64,000 nt of DNA, from positions 1 to 64,000 of the forward strand of contig NZ_JAHOPB010000003.1 of NCBI RefSeq assembly GCF_019039055.1, in the 5' to 3' direction. This document shows, one piece after another, positions 32,246 to 41,139 of the stretch. The stretch comes from Reyranella humidisoli (lineage in GTDB: Bacteria > Pseudomonadota > Alphaproteobacteria > Reyranellales > Reyranellaceae). Position 1 is the first letter of the stretch. The number at the start of each line of letters is the position of its first letter. The notes below the pieces were generated by a model, which saw only the letters and a program-made list of their open reading frames with translations, searched no databases and was not told the origin of the DNA. Made by a program: the position numbers and the translations under genes.

Positions 32246-32278
32246 GAGGGGCCTTTCCGGCATCGGCGAAGGCCCCTC
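32246..32278 (+). terminator. Hairpin between binding-protein gene and ABC genes
   Basis: GAGGGGCCTT (32246-32255) pairs perfectly with AAGGCCCCTC (32269-32278), with a 13-nt loop that can add three more pairs. A T-rich stretch (GATTGCGTTTTG) follows. Such a hairpin could partly terminate transcription, giving more binding protein than membrane subunits. Confidence 0.65.
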
Positions 32279-32315
32279 GATTGCGTTTTGCTCCGCTTGA
32301 AACGACAAGAGCCCC

Positions 32316-33056
<741 letters not shown>

Positions 33057-33068
33057 GGGCCGCACGGC

Positions 33069-33749
33069 ATGAGCGGCTGGGATAAGTTCGTCGAAACCTT
33101 CTTCAATGCGAAGGTCATGTGGAAGTACCTGCCTGACATCCTGTCCGGCATGGTGGTGACCATCGAGCTCGCGCTGCTGATCGTCGTGACGGGCCTGGGC
33201 GCCGGGCTGGCGCTTGCGCTGCTGCGCAGCCTCGCCATCCGGCCGCTCAACTGGCTGATCATCTTCGTTGTCGACCTGTTCCGCTCATTGCCGCCGCTGG
33301 TCATCATCGTCCTGATGTATTTCGGCCTGCCCTATGCGGGGCCGGCGCCTTCGGGTTTCGTCTCGACCTGGCTGTCGCTCGCCTTCGTGCTGATGGCCTT
33401 CTCCGAGGAGATCTTCTGGGCGGGCATCACCTCGATCCCGAAGGGGCAGTGGGAAGCGTCGCGCTCGACCGGCCTGTCGTTCGGCCAGACGCTGTTCAAC
33501 GTCGTGCTGCCACAGGCATTCCGGCTCACCATTCCGCCGCTCACCAACCGCACCATCTCCATCACCAAGGGCACCGCGCTCGGCACCGTCGTGGCCGTCA
33601 CCGAGATCCTGGGGCAGGCGAGTTCGGCGATGTCGAATTCCTACAATCCCTCGCCGCTCATGATGGGGGCGGCGGCCTACGTCGTCCTGTTCTTGCCGGT
33701 GGTCGTCGCCGCGCGCTGGATCGAAGCAAAGTTCGCGTGGAAGCGATGA
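33069..33749 (+). CDS. Polar amino-acid ABC importer permease 1 (HisM/GlnP-like)
   Basis: 226 residues, about five membrane helices. FRSLPPLVIIVLMYFG and the EAA loop region (GQWEASRSTGLSFGQTLFNVVLPQAFR) are the family motifs. 12 nt after the ATPase gene and overlapping the second permease by 4 bases. Confidence 0.93.
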   Translation: MSGWDKFVETFFNAKVMWKYLPDILSGMVVTIELALLIVVTGLGAGLALALLRSLAIRPLNWLIIFVVDLFRSLPPLVIIVLMYFGLPYAGPAPSGFVSTWLSLAFVLMAFSEEIFWAGITSIPKGQWEASRSTGLSFGQTLFNVVLPQAFRLTIPPLTNRTISITKGTALGTVVAVTEILGQASSAMSNSYNPSPLMMGAAAYVVLFLPVVVAARWIEAKFAWKR

Positions 33750-34411
33750 TCGAGGCCTTCTTCAACATCGAGATCATGAAGGCGGCCTGGCCGATCGTGC
33801 TGACCGGCCTGTGGAACACGATCCTGCTGTCGCTGATCGTGGTGCCGCTGGGCTTGCTGGGCGGCCTGATCCTGGCGCTGCTCGCCTCCATCAAGCATCC
33901 GCTGGTGCGTTGGCCGCTGATGGCCTGGGTCGATTTCTTCCGGGCTTTCCCGCCGCTGGTGCTGCTGGTCCTGCTGTTCGCGGGTCTGCCGTTCGCCGGG
34001 CTGGAACTGGGCGGCTTCGCCTGCGTGGCCATCGCCTTCTTTCTCAACACCGGTTCGTACTATGGCGAGATCTTCCGGGCCGGCATCGATTCCGTTCCGG
34101 CGGGCCAGGTCGAGGCCGCGCGCTCCACCGGTCTCGGCCGGATGCAGGCCATGCGGTACGTCGTGCTCCCCCAGGCGGTGCGGAACGTGATGCCCGACCT
34201 GCTGTCCAACACGCTGGAAGTGGTGAAGCTCACGTCGCTAGGCTCGGTCGTCGCGGTGCCCGAGCTGCTCTACGAGGCGCGGCAGGCCCAGAGCATCACT
34301 TACAACCCCACGCCCATCGTGATGGCGGCGGTGATCTACTTCCTGCTGCTGTGGCCGCTCGTGCGATTGCTGAGCCGGCTTGAGAACCGCGCGCTGGCCA
34401 GCCGCCGCTGA
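33746..34411 (+). CDS. Polar amino-acid ABC importer permease 2
   Basis: 221 residues, paralog of permease 1, giving the usual heterodimeric channel. FRAFPPLVLLVLLFAG and EAA-type GQVEAARSTGLGRMQAMRYVVLPQAVR. ATG 33746 sits in the ATGA overlap with the preceding stop. Its own stop lies in a hairpin with that of the converging MliC-like gene. Confidence 0.93.
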   Translation: MIEAFFNIEIMKAAWPIVLTGLWNTILLSLIVVPLGLLGGLILALLASIKHPLVRWPLMAWVDFFRAFPPLVLLVLLFAGLPFAGLELGGFACVAIAFFLNTGSYYGEIFRAGIDSVPAGQVEAARSTGLGRMQAMRYVVLPQAVRNVMPDLLSNTLEVVKLTSLGSVVAVPELLYEARQAQSITYNPTPIVMAAVIYFLLLWPLVRLLSRLENRALASRR

Positions 34412-34425
34412 GGCTCTGGCTCAGC
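34407..34425. terminator. Hairpin spanning convergent stop codons
   Basis: GCTGAG (34407-34412) pairs with CTCAGC (34420-34425), with a 7-nt loop. The TGA of the permease and the minus-strand stop of the lipoprotein gene both lie inside it, as in the anmK/hydrolase pair at 4953. Confidence 0.45.
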
Positions 34426-34810
34426 GCTTGATGACGCAGTCGCGGTAAGTGATCGTCTGGCTGGGGCCTTCCTCGATGAAGGCCGTGTCGCCCTTGCTCC
34501 AGAAGACGAAAGTGCCACTCGAATCGGCGTAACGTATGCCGGACGCTGAGAGCGTCTGGGGCAGGCTGAACTTGCGGCCGTCGCTGAGTTGCACCACGAC
34601 GCGTCCGCCGGGGATGGGGCGGCCATCCGGGGCGACGCTCGACTTTCCGTCATAATAGTCCGCCACGACCGTCTTGTTCTGCTGGCACTGATACCGGACG
34701 GTGGACATCGGCGCGTCGGGTGGCGGTACCTTGAGCGCGGGACCGTCGCTGCAGGCGACGACAGAGGCGATCGGCAGCAGCACGGCGCCCAGGGTGAGGG
34801 AGCGGGTCAT
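34421..34810 (-). CDS. MliC-like lysozyme-inhibitor-type lipoprotein
   Basis: 129 residues. Lipoprotein signal ending SVVAC (Cys near residue 20), then a small beta domain with the MliC/PliC pattern: YQCQQNKTVVADYYDG, VVVQLSDGRKFSLPQTLSASGIRYADSSGTFVFWSKGDTAFI and a final conserved Cys. Family members bind and inhibit c-type lysozyme from the envelope. ATG 34810 starts the signal peptide and follows GGAGATC. Confidence 0.82.
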   Translation of the reverse strand: MTRSLTLGAVLLPIASVVACSDGPALKVPPPDAPMSTVRYQCQQNKTVVADYYDGKSSVAPDGRPIPGGRVVVQLSDGRKFSLPQTLSASGIRYADSSGTFVFWSKGDTAFIEEGPSQTITYRDCVIKR

Positions 34811-34890
34811 GATCGGATCTCCGGCCAGAAGCGGAAAGAGGCGGCAAGGCTTCTTCAACGCCGCCAAAGGCCGGATGTTTCCCTCGCTGC

Positions 34891-35292
34891 TCAATCCCGG
34901 GCGAGTGCGATGATCAGGTCGCGCGTCTTTTCCCGCAGGCTCTTGCTGCGGATCTTGTAGTAGGCGCGGACCAGCTCGAGCGTCTCGCGCTTGGTGTTGA
35001 GATCGGAGTCGGCGGGCTTCTCTGGAGCCCGCGGACGTCCGGGCTTTCGCTTTGCCGCCACGGCCGTCGCGCCCATTCCGTCGAAGAAGTGTTCGACCGG
35101 AACATCGAGGACTTTTGAAAACTCGAAGAGGCGGCTCGAGCTTATGCGATTGAAGCCGCGCTCATACTTCTGCACCTGCTGAAAGGTCAGGCCTACGGCG
35201 TTGCCGAGATCGGTCTGACTCATCCCGAGAAGAGCGCGACGCTGCCGAAGTCGATTGCCGACATGAGTGTCTACTGGATGAGAGCGGGCCAC
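34891..35292 (-). CDS. XRE-family transcriptional regulator
   Basis: 133 residues. Helix-turn-helix at about 9-62 (NRLRQRRALLGMSQTDLGNAVGLTFQQVQKYERG), followed by a basic linker (KRKPGRPRAP) and a helical C-terminus. It is the widespread alphaproteobacterial stand-alone HTH type. Start: GTG 35292 is preferred because GGAGG lies 5 nt upstream on the coding strand; ATG 35304 and GTG 35328 are in frame but have no good ribosome site. Regulon unknown; its nearest targets could be the lipoprotein gene downstream or the divergent TctC gene. Confidence 0.85.
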   Translation of the reverse strand: MARSHPVDTHVGNRLRQRRALLGMSQTDLGNAVGLTFQQVQKYERGFNRISSSRLFEFSKVLDVPVEHFFDGMGATAVAAKRKPGRPRAPEKPADSDLNTKRETLELVRAYYKIRSKSLREKTRDLIIALARD

Positions 35293-35494
35293 GAATACCT
35301 CCATTGCGCGGGCAACATATCGCAGCACCGTCTTACACGCACCTTTCGAGTGGTTATGGTGGCGATCGGTCGTTCAATTCATTGTGCATAATCCGAAGTT
35401 CGCTGGTCGGGCGCGCCTGAAAGCTGCGGTTGCCTCTCAGGTGCGGGCTTCATACGGTGGTTGGAGGCGGCAGAGATCGCCCTTGGGAGGAAGA

Positions 35495-36466
35495 ATGATT
35501 TTCAGTCTCGTTCGCGCGGTTTGCAGCGGTCTGTTCGCGCTGGCCTTCGCCCAGTCGGCGGCCGCACAGGCCAACTGGCCGGACAAGCCGGTCAAGATCG
35601 TCGTCGGCTTCACGGCCGGCAGTTCGACGGACGTCACCGCCCGGATGTTCGCTCAGAAATTCACGGAGGCCTGGGGCCAACCGGTGATCGTCGAGAACGT
35701 CGCCGGCAACTCCGGCGCCATCGGTGTCGACCGCGTCGCCAAGGCGCCGCCCGACGGTTACACGCTCATGTGGTCGGGCAATGCAGCCATCACCATCCTG
35801 CCGTCGATGCAGGCTCTGCCATTCGATCCGCTGAAGGATCTGACGCCGATTTCGACGTCGCTGGTAATGCCGTCGTTGTTCATGGTGAACAACGACCTGC
35901 CGGTGAAGTCGATTGCCGAGCTGATCGCCTACGCCAAGGCCAATCCGGGCAAGCTCTCCTATGGAACACCGGGCGTCGGCACGCCGCAGCATATTGCGGG
36001 CGAATTGTTCTGCTTTCTGGCCGGCATCAAGATGGAGCACATTCCCTATCGCGGCGCCAACATGGCCGACCTCATGAGCGGCGTGGTCCAGGTCGGCATC
36101 CAGAATGCCGGTGCGGCGATGCCGCTGGTCCGCGACGGCCGCGTGCGCGGCATTGCGGTCACCTCGCTGAAGCGGACGTCGAGCGCGCCGGACCTGCCCA
36201 CGCTTGCGGAGCAGGGATTCCCCGGCTTCGAGGCTACTTCCTGGTTCGCCCTGCTGGGGCCGGCCGGTTTGCCCGGGGCGATCGTCGAGAAGGTGCGGGG
36301 CGACTCGCTGAAGGTGCTGGCCGATCCGGAGCTGAAGAAGAAGTTCAACGCCATGGGCCTGGACCTGGTGGGCAGCACCCCGGAGGAAACCCGCGCCGCG
36401 ATCGCCGCCGACATCCCGAAGTGGGCGAAGGTGATCAAGGAAGCGAACATAACGACGGGGAAATAG
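35495..36466 (+). CDS. TctC/Bug-family solute-binding protein (second in window)
   Basis: 323 residues. Signal peptide cut near AAAQA (residue 25), then NWPDKPVKIVVGFTAGSSTDVTAR and GYTLMWSG, typical of the Bug family. Periplasmic carboxylate-type receptor with no TctA/TctB genes nearby. GGGAGGAAG precedes ATG 35495. The 202-base gap to the divergent XRE gene holds both promoters; I see no further gene there. Confidence 0.88.
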   Translation: MIFSLVRAVCSGLFALAFAQSAAAQANWPDKPVKIVVGFTAGSSTDVTARMFAQKFTEAWGQPVIVENVAGNSGAIGVDRVAKAPPDGYTLMWSGNAAITILPSMQALPFDPLKDLTPISTSLVMPSLFMVNNDLPVKSIAELIAYAKANPGKLSYGTPGVGTPQHIAGELFCFLAGIKMEHIPYRGANMADLMSGVVQVGIQNAGAAMPLVRDGRVRGIAVTSLKRTSSAPDLPTLAEQGFPGFEATSWFALLGPAGLPGAIVEKVRGDSLKVLADPELKKKFNAMGLDLVGSTPEETRAAIAADIPKWAKVIKEANITTGK

Positions 36467-36488
36467 CCGAGTCCTGCCGGCGTCAGCC

Positions 36489-36872
36489 TCAGTATTCCTC
36501 GATGATCTGCCCGTTGGGATGGATCGTGACCCGCTTGGGCACGCCCTGGGGGCGTGTCGGCACGGGATCGCGCGTGACCCGAGCCCGCCAGGATCCGTCA
36601 TTCTCCTGCTGGAGACGCTGCACGCGGTAGCCCTGATTCTCGAGCCGGTCGCGGTTCAGCGAGTAGGTGTTGGGTTGAGGCGGCGGCGGCGCCATGACGG
36701 GGGCAGGCGGCGCGACGGGCGGTGGCGGCAAGGCGCCCGGAGACATGGTGTCGGGCATACGACCGCCGTTGCCGATTGATCCGGGCACCAGCTGGGCGGA
36801 GGCCGCGCCGGCAAATGCGACAACCGCCAATCCGCATCCAAGGAACAGGAGGCGTTTTTGCATGTCCTTCAT
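36489..36872 (-). CDS. Small secreted Pro-rich protein with PepSY-like C-terminus
   Basis: 127 residues. Signal peptide (MKDMQKRLLFLGCGLAVVAFAGAASA), a Pro-rich linker (ALPPPPVAPPAPV...), then a C-terminal module LENQGYRVQRLQQENDGSWRA...VTIHPNGQIIEEY. The module resembles those of two other small secreted proteins at 40141 and 46344. Probably periplasmic; function unknown. ATG 36863 is an alternative start. Confidence 0.7.
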   Translation of the reverse strand: MKDMQKRLLFLGCGLAVVAFAGAASAQLVPGSIGNGGRMPDTMSPGALPPPPVAPPAPVMAPPPPQPNTYSLNRDRLENQGYRVQRLQQENDGSWRARVTRDPVPTRPQGVPKRVTIHPNGQIIEEY

Positions 36873-36924
36873 ATAGGGTCTCCGCCGCGATCTTGCTAAG
36901 AGGGGGCAGGGGAGAACTCGGCAT

Positions 36925-38373
36925 ATGAGCTTGAAGGGCGTCGGAGCGCGCAAGCAGCTGTCCGACATCGTGCGGCAGGCGGAGCAGGCAGCGTCACTGC
37001 CGAAGGTACTCGGTCCGCTCAGTATCGTTTTCATGGGAATCGGCGCCATCATCGGCGCCGGCATCTTCGTCCTGACGGGGACGGCGGCCGCTCTCTACGC
37101 AGGCCCGGCCGTGATCCTGTCCTTCGTGCTGGCGGGCATCGCCTGCGCCTTCGTGGGGCTCTGCTACGCCGAACTGGCGGCCATGATGCCCGTCGCCGGC
37201 AGCACCTATACCTACACCTATGCCAGCCTCGGGCAGCTTGCCGCGTGGCTGGTCGGCTGGAACCTGATTCTCGAATACTCGATCGGAGGAGCAGCCGTTG
37301 CGGTCGGCTGGTCGGGCTATCTCGACGGTACACTGGCCTTGATCGGGATCAATCTCTCGCCGCGCCTCACGAACTCGACGGGGACGGTCGTCACGCTTGC
37401 CGATGGCAGCAGCGCGACGGCGATTGCCAATTTGCCGGCCGTAGCCATCGTGGCGGTCCTTACCCTCCTGCTGGTGGGCGGCACGCGAGAATCGGCCCGC
37501 GTCAACAATCTCATGGTCGCCCTGAAACTGTCGGTCATCCTCGCGTTCATCGGCTTCGGGGTGTTCTACGTTTCGGCGGCCAACTGGCAGCCGTTCGTCC
37601 CACCCAACGACGGCACGTTCGGCGTCTTCGGCTGGAGCGGCGTCCTGCACGGCGCAACCGTGGTGTTCATCACCTACATCGGCTTCGATTCCGTTTCGAA
37701 CTGCGCCCAGGAGGCGAGAAATCCCCAGCGGGACATGCCGATCGGCATCATCGGCGCACTCTCCCTGTCGACGATTCTCTACATCCTCGTGGCAGCCGTG
37801 CTTGTCGGAAGCGTTCCCTATCGCGATCTGAACGTCGCGGCACCGGTCGGCCTTGCGGTCGAGCGGATGGGAATCGGCTGGCTCGCGCTGCTGATCCAGC
37901 TCGGTGCCTTGATCGGCATCACCACCGCCATCCTCGTTCTTCTCTATGGCCAGAGCCGAATCTTCGCTGCGATGGCGAAGGACGGCCTGATGCCACCTCT
38001 TTTCGGCGCCATTCATCCGAAACTGAAGACGCCCTGGATGAGCCAGATCCTGATCGGCATCGTCGTCGCCACATTCGCGGCCGCTACCCCCATCGAGACG
38101 CTGAGCGAACTCGTTGGCGTCGGGACGCTCTTCTCGTTCGTGTTGGTGTGTGCGGCGGTCGTCCGCCTGCGCAGCCTCGAACCGAAGGCGCCTCGCCCCT
38201 TTCGGGTGCCCGGCGCACCGTGGGTGCCGCTTCTCGGCATGCTGTCCTGCTTGGGCCTGATGGTGGGCCTTTCGCCGGTAACCTGGGTGCGCTTCATCGT
38301 GTGGATGGCGATCGGCCTCGCGGTCTATTTCGCCTACGGCCGGTCGCGCGCCACCGCTCGCCTGGCAGACTAG
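36925..38373 (+). CDS. APC-family amino acid permease
   Basis: 482 residues, about 12 membrane helices. IGAIIGAGIFVLTGTAAA is the substrate-binding unwound helix 1 of the APC family, and TYIGFDSVSNCAQEARNPQRDMP is the conserved helix 6-7 segment of cationic amino-acid transporters. Proton-coupled amino-acid uptake is likely. GGGGAGA precedes the ATG. Its stop lies 3 bases from that of the converging decarboxylase gene. Confidence 0.92.
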   Translation: MSLKGVGARKQLSDIVRQAEQAASLPKVLGPLSIVFMGIGAIIGAGIFVLTGTAAALYAGPAVILSFVLAGIACAFVGLCYAELAAMMPVAGSTYTYTYASLGQLAAWLVGWNLILEYSIGGAAVAVGWSGYLDGTLALIGINLSPRLTNSTGTVVTLADGSSATAIANLPAVAIVAVLTLLLVGGTRESARVNNLMVALKLSVILAFIGFGVFYVSAANWQPFVPPNDGTFGVFGWSGVLHGATVVFITYIGFDSVSNCAQEARNPQRDMPIGIIGALSLSTILYILVAAVLVGSVPYRDLNVAAPVGLAVERMGIGWLALLIQLGALIGITTAILVLLYGQSRIFAAMAKDGLMPPLFGAIHPKLKTPWMSQILIGIVVATFAAATPIETLSELVGVGTLFSFVLVCAAVVRLRSLEPKAPRPFRVPGAPWVPLLGMLSCLGLMVGLSPVTWVRFIVWMAIGLAVYFAYGRSRATARLAD

Positions 38374-38376
38374 GCT

Positions 38377-39981
38377 TCAGCCCAGCAGCGAGTGCCGCTT
38401 GCGCGTGAGGGGCACCACCACGACGCTGACGCCTGGACGCGCGATGGCTTCGGCCACGGCCGCCGTCACTTCCGCGCCGGTCTTCGCCAGCGTCGCCGGT
38501 GCCCCATACCCTTTAGCCAGCGCCTCTAGGTCGATGCCCGGAAGGTCGAGCCCCGGCACGTTGGGGGTTTGCTCAAGCTCGGCGAAGGATTTGAGGATCG
38601 CGTATTCGTGGTTCTGGAGGACCACGAAGACGACGTGTGCCTTCTGTTGGACGGCGGTGTAGAGCGCCTGCACGGAATACTGGAAGGAGCCATCGCCCAT
38701 CAGCGCGATGACAGGGCGCCTGCGGCCGCTGCTGCGCTCCGCCAGCGCGAGGCCGACCGCGGCGGGCATGTCCCAGCCCAGGCCACCCGAGGCGAAGGTG
38801 TAGAAGCAGTCGGGCTTGTCGATGCGGAACTGGTCCTGCATCTCGGCGACCACCGAAGGCGCTTCCTCGACGAGCACGAAGTCGGCGGGGCAGGCCTTGC
38901 GAACCGCGACCATGATGGCGTCGGCGGCCAGCGGCTGGGAATCCATGTCGGGCGTCCTGGGCGGAGCTCTCAGCGGCGCCGGCACAGACGAGGTCCGCTT
39001 CTTCACAAGGGGCTGGATGGCGTCGAGAAACAGTTTGGCGTCCGACACGAGGCTGTCGCCGACCGGCGCCTTGGACGACATGTTGGGATCGTCCGTGACC
39101 TGCAGGAGGTGAGTGCCCTTCGGCACATAATCACCGCCCACATAGGGGTAGTAGCGGAAGACCGGCGCTCCGATGACGATCACCAGGTCGTGGCCGGTGA
39201 ACTTCTTGCCGAGCGGTCCGATGGCGGCGGGCAGGGCGCCGGCATGCAGGCGATGGTTCTCGGGAAACGGCGTGCGTTCGGCGAAGGGGGCGGTCCAGAC
39301 CGGCGCGCCGAGCGTTTCAGCAAAACGGATGCCTTCATCCCAGGCCTGGCTACGGGCCAGGTCGGACCCGTAGACGACGATGGGAGATTTGGCCGCGTTG
39401 ATACGTTCTGCGAACTCGGCCACGCGAACAGGGTCGGGGCCGACGCGCGTGGCGACGGTGCGGAAGGCATCGACCTCGGGCATCGGCTTGTCCCAGTCGT
39501 CGAGCGGCAGGGACAGGAATACAGGGCCGCTCGGCTGCTGCATCGCCGTGGCGTAGGCGCGCATGAAGGCCGCTGGGATGTCCTCGGCTCGCGCGGGTTC
39601 GTAGGCCCATTTCACCCACGGTCGCGGCAGGTTGGTCGAATCGATGTTGGTCAGGAGCGGCTCGAGCAGGAGCATCTCGCGGGTCTGCTGGCCGGCGGTG
39701 ACGATCAACGGCGTCTTGTTCTGGTAGGCCGTGACGATGCAACCGAGCGCATTGCCCATGCCGGCGCCGGTGTGGACGTTGACGATCACCGGCTTGCGGA
39801 GGCCTTGCGAAAGGCCGTCGGCGATCCCGACCACGCTGGCCTCCTGAAGGGCCATCACATAATCGAAATCATGGGGAAAGTTCTTGAGGAACGTTTCTTC
39901 CGTCGAGCCGGGATTGCCAACAACCGTGGTGACTCCCAGCTTGCGAAGCAGGTCGAAGGTGACGTCCTTGACGGTGCGCAT
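38377..39981 (-). CDS. ThDP-dependent benzoylformate-decarboxylase-like enzyme with altered active-site His
   Basis: 534 residues. Very close in pattern to Pseudomonas putida benzoylformate decarboxylase (MdlC): GNPGS with S26, ALQEA with E47, NVHTGAG with H70, PLIVTAGQQTR and ThDP/Mg motif GDGSFQYS. The position of P. putida H281 (FRYHQY) is Tyr here (FRYYPY, Y278), so one proton-relay His is missing. It may act on another 2-oxo acid or carboligate. Start ATG 39981 keeps the numbering in register and places GAGGG 9 nt upstream; ATG 39990 is the alternative. Confidence 0.85.
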   Translation of the reverse strand: MRTVKDVTFDLLRKLGVTTVVGNPGSTEETFLKNFPHDFDYVMALQEASVVGIADGLSQGLRKPVIVNVHTGAGMGNALGCIVTAYQNKTPLIVTAGQQTREMLLLEPLLTNIDSTNLPRPWVKWAYEPARAEDIPAAFMRAYATAMQQPSGPVFLSLPLDDWDKPMPEVDAFRTVATRVGPDPVRVAEFAERINAAKSPIVVYGSDLARSQAWDEGIRFAETLGAPVWTAPFAERTPFPENHRLHAGALPAAIGPLGKKFTGHDLVIVIGAPVFRYYPYVGGDYVPKGTHLLQVTDDPNMSSKAPVGDSLVSDAKLFLDAIQPLVKKRTSSVPAPLRAPPRTPDMDSQPLAADAIMVAVRKACPADFVLVEEAPSVVAEMQDQFRIDKPDCFYTFASGGLGWDMPAAVGLALAERSSGRRRPVIALMGDGSFQYSVQALYTAVQQKAHVVFVVLQNHEYAILKSFAELEQTPNVPGLDLPGIDLEALAKGYGAPATLAKTGAEVTAAVAEAIARPGVSVVVVPLTRKRHSLLG

Positions 39982-40081
39982 ATGGATCATCCCTCTTCGA
40001 TTGAGTCGACGACCCGCACTCTAGTGGGCTTTGACGCTCGCGACACCCGCAAACGACCCGGCGAAATACGGACATGCGAAC

Positions 40082-40110
40082 GGAGCGCCCCACGAGGGGT
40101 AGGGCGCTCC
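40082..40110 (-). terminator. Terminator-like hairpin after the 40141 gene
   Basis: GGAGCGCCC (40082-40090) pairs perfectly with GGGCGCTCC (40102-40110) across an 11-nt loop; the flanks GAAC/GTTC extend it past a 3-base bulge. It lies 30 bases beyond the stop of the minus-strand secreted-protein gene. Confidence 0.55.
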
Positions 40111-40140
40111 GCCGTTCCGCAAGTGAGTAGGGTGTGGCTC

Positions 40141-40470
40141 CTACTGCTCGCGGATGTTGCCGTTGGTGTCCAACGTGACGGCCACTTCGACGTTGTTGCG
40201 CATGGCCTTGCCGGTCCAATTGCCGGCCGTGTCACGGGTCAGGGACTTGATGCCGTTGTAGCCTTTGGCCTCGATCTGCGACTTGGCGGCGGCTTCGGCG
40301 GCGGTCGCATTCGACGAGGTGGCCGGAAGGTTGGTATTCGGATTGCTGGTCTGGCCGGGCATCGAATTCATGTCACGGCCGGCCGGCGTGCTGGGCTGCA
40401 TGGTCTGTGCCCAGGCGGCGCCGCCGATGGTGGTGCTGGCGATCACGGCGAGGGTGACGAGCTTCTTCAT
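40141..40470 (-). CDS. Small secreted PepSY-like protein (paralog 2)
   Basis: 109 residues. Signal peptide (MKKLVTLAVIASTTIGGAAWA), an Asn/Ser/Pro-rich linker, then SQIEAKGYNGIKSLTRDTAGNWTGKAMRNNVEVAVTLDTNGNIREQ. This C-terminal module matches the genes at 36489 and 46344 and resembles PepSY-type domains. GAGGA upstream of ATG 40470 fixes the start. Periplasmic; function unknown. Confidence 0.75.
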   Translation of the reverse strand: MKKLVTLAVIASTTIGGAAWAQTMQPSTPAGRDMNSMPGQTSNPNTNLPATSSNATAAEAAAKSQIEAKGYNGIKSLTRDTAGNWTGKAMRNNVEVAVTLDTNGNIREQ

Positions 40471-40616
40471 GAGTATCCTCCATTGGGTTCTATCGAGCTG
40501 CACAGAATGAACGCCGGCCCGATCTCTGGTGTTGCATCGAAAAGCCGAAAGAGAGAGTTGCTGGAGAGCCTTGATCCGGCCGCGAAGTGGCCCGAACGGG
40601 CCGGGGACGACGCTTG

Positions 40617-41072
40617 ATGGAGTGGGTTCTCAGCCCGTTTGCCGTCGGCCACGCCGGCCTCTTTGCGGCCGCTTTTCTCGCTGCCACGATCTTTCCCTTT
40701 CAGTCCGAACTGGTGCTGGTAGGCCTGCTGGTGGCGGACCCATCCCACTGGCCGACGCTCCTCCTGGCCGCCAGCGTGGGCAACACGCTGGGCTCGATCG
40801 TGAACTGGATCCTCGGGCGCTTCGTCGAGCGGTTCCGCGACCGCCGCTGGTTTCCGGTGAAGCCCCGCGACTACGAAAGGGTCGAGCGCTGGTACGCACG
40901 CTGGGGCGTGTGGTCGTTGCTGTTCGCCTGGCTGCCGTTCGGTGGCGATGCGCTGACGGTCGTGGCGGGGGCTCTGCGCACGCCGCTGCTGCTCTTTGTC
41001 GTCCTGGTGGCCATCGGCAAGACCGCGCGCTACGCCGTCCTCGTCGCTGCGACGCTGGGTTGGGTCGCCTAG
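40617..41072 (+). CDS. YqaA-family membrane protein (DedA/SNARE-associated type)
   Basis: 151 residues, about four membrane helices. FAAAFLAATIFPFQSELVLVGLL and GNTLGSIVNWILGRFVERF are the YqaA-family segments (a short DedA-like fold), and the re-entrant-like RWGVWSLLFAWLPFGGDALTVVAGALR follows. Inner membrane; relatives are linked to lipid or proton movement but YqaA itself has no firm role. ATG 40617 is chosen over an in-frame upstream start because it begins the first conserved helix. Confidence 0.85.
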   Translation: MEWVLSPFAVGHAGLFAAAFLAATIFPFQSELVLVGLLVADPSHWPTLLLAASVGNTLGSIVNWILGRFVERFRDRRWFPVKPRDYERVERWYARWGVWSLLFAWLPFGGDALTVVAGALRTPLLLFVVLVAIGKTARYAVLVAATLGWVA

Positions 41073-41139
41073 CGGCAGAGATCGTGGCATCGAAATTGCT
41101 TATCTCTCCACAGTTCCAAAGGGGCTGGGGGAGGCACTC

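Noticed and set aside
35370..35395. AT-rich near-dyad between the XRE and TctC genes as an operator
   Set aside because: The symmetry is too weak to separate from a normal promoter region.
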